Source: Hyphomicrobiales bacterium
GTDB taxonomy: Bacteria > Pseudomonadota > Alphaproteobacteria > Rhizobiales > JAUVMS01
Direction: 5' to 3'
Assembly (NCBI GenBank): GCA_030600135.1
Contig: JAUVMS010000014.1
Location: 1 to 15,670, forward strand
Length of the DNA: 15,670 nt
How positions within the stretch are numbered: the stretch's first letter is position 1; each line of letters opens with the position of its first letter. Below, piece after piece: positions 15,001 through 15,670 of the stretch. The position numbers were made by a program, and so were the translations under genes. The notes under the pieces are model-generated. The model made no database searches, had not been told where the DNA came from, and was given only the letters and a program-made list of their open reading frames with translations.

Positions 15001-15670
15001 CTAAGCAGCCATCAGACCTTCTTCCCTCAGTTCCCCCACGACCCCCAAAATGCTCTCTCGCAAAACACTGACTATCGTATCGCATTGTTCCCGGGTGATT
15101 GTGAGCGGTGGCGATAGCACATTCAGATGCGCTACCGGCCGCACGATCACGCCGCGCTCTTCAGCGGCATTGGCAATCCGCTTGCCGATGTTGACCTCGT
15201 CAGGGAATGTCGCCTTGGTTTGCTTGTCGGCGACGTTTTCGATGCAAACCATGAAGTGGCTGCCGCGAACCTCGCCGACGGTCGGCAAGTCCTGCAAGGT
15301 TTGTAACTGCTCGAAGAAATACGCGCCGACATCGCGCACATGAGCAAAGAGATCCTCGTTCTCCATCAGTTCGATGTTCTTGAGTGCTGCGGCACAGGAA
15401 ACCGGATGGCCTGAATAGGTGAACCCACTGGTGAACATTCGATCGGCACCAGAGTTGAAAATCGTGTCGTGGATTTCGTCGGAATAGATCGTTGCACCGA
15501 GAGGCAGATAGCCCGACGTCAGGCCCTTGGCGCAGCAGATGATGTCGGGCTCAATCCCGAACATGCCGTTCGACGCGAACCAGTGCCCGACACGGCCGAA
15601 CCCAGTCACGACTTCGTCGGCGACGAAACTTATGTCGTGTTCGCGGCACAGCTCATGAATGCGCTGGAGA
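15001..15670 (-). CDS. Class III aminotransferase (PLP-dependent), N-terminal part missing
   Basis: The frame is open to the right edge, so only the C-terminal 222 residues of an enzyme of about 450 are visible. It is a fold-type I, class III transaminase, a group that includes omega-amino acid:pyruvate and putrescine or diamine transaminases. ISFVADEVVTGFGRVG is the signature block; its Asp (codon 15618-15616) should hold the PLP pyridine nitrogen. The Lys in CCAKGLTSG (codon 15528-15526) should form the Schiff base. SGFTYSGHPVSCAAAL and the C-terminal SPPLTITREQCD segment also fit. A GTG at 15609 is inside the conserved core and is not the start. The substrate cannot be set; the omega-amino acid/diamine branch is my best guess. 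Confidence 0.9.
   Translation of the reverse strand, partial: LQRIHELCREHDISFVADEVVTGFGRVGHWFASNGMFGIEPDIICCAKGLTSGYLPLGATIYSDEIHDTIFNSGADRMFTSGFTYSGHPVSCAAALKNIELMENEDLFAHVRDVGAYFFEQLQTLQDLPTVGEVRGSHFMVCIENVADKQTKATFPDEVNIGKRIANAAEERGVIVRPVAHLNVLSPPLTITREQCDTIVSVLRESILGVVGELREEGLMAA

Overview
The window is a stretch of GC-rich proteobacterial chromosome. Gene content and protein style suggest an alphaproteobacterium, but no marker gene is present to prove this. Nearly all of it is coding and no intergenic gap exceeds about 210 bases. I see no rRNA, tRNA, CRISPR array, insertion sequence or phage gene.

Bases 1-4942 hold a mixed catabolic neighbourhood. It contains the 3' part of a family III (CaiB/BaiF) CoA-transferase, an MmgE/PrpD-family protein, a convergent 3-hydroxyisobutyrate-dehydrogenase-like enzyme, a drug/metabolite (EamA) transporter and a hot-dog acyl-CoA thioesterase. 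The first three could belong to one short organic-acid pathway, but the substrate cannot be read from the sequence.

Bases 5084-14320 are a phenylacetate (phenylacetyl-CoA) degradation cluster, all on the + strand. The order is paaG, paaI, paaJ, paaK, paaR (TetR type), paaX, paaA, paaB, paaC, paaD, paaE. PaaK activates phenylacetate to its CoA thioester and PaaABC(D)E epoxidises the ring. PaaG isomerises the epoxide to the oxepin, PaaJ carries out the thiolytic steps, and PaaI is the protective thioesterase. The genes paaZ, paaF and paaH, needed to complete the pathway, are not in the window. Two regulators of unrelated families sit side by side in the middle. A promoter with a near-perfect 14-bp dyad lies before paaG, and an AT-rich promoter island lies before paaA.

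The main anomaly is paaD. As given, it is split by a one-base frameshift near 12826-12831, while all its neighbours are intact. It is either a real mutation or a sequence error.

Bases 14389-15670 hold an Lrp/AsnC-family regulator with its own promoter and an inverted repeat over the -10 box. A terminator overlaps its stop codon, and a second strong hairpin lies between it and the convergent 3' part of a class III aminotransferase that runs off the right edge. I found no convincing undescribed system. The paaD lesion, the PaaR/PaaX pairing and the left-hand CoA-transferase/MmgE/dehydrogenase set are the points most worth checking.
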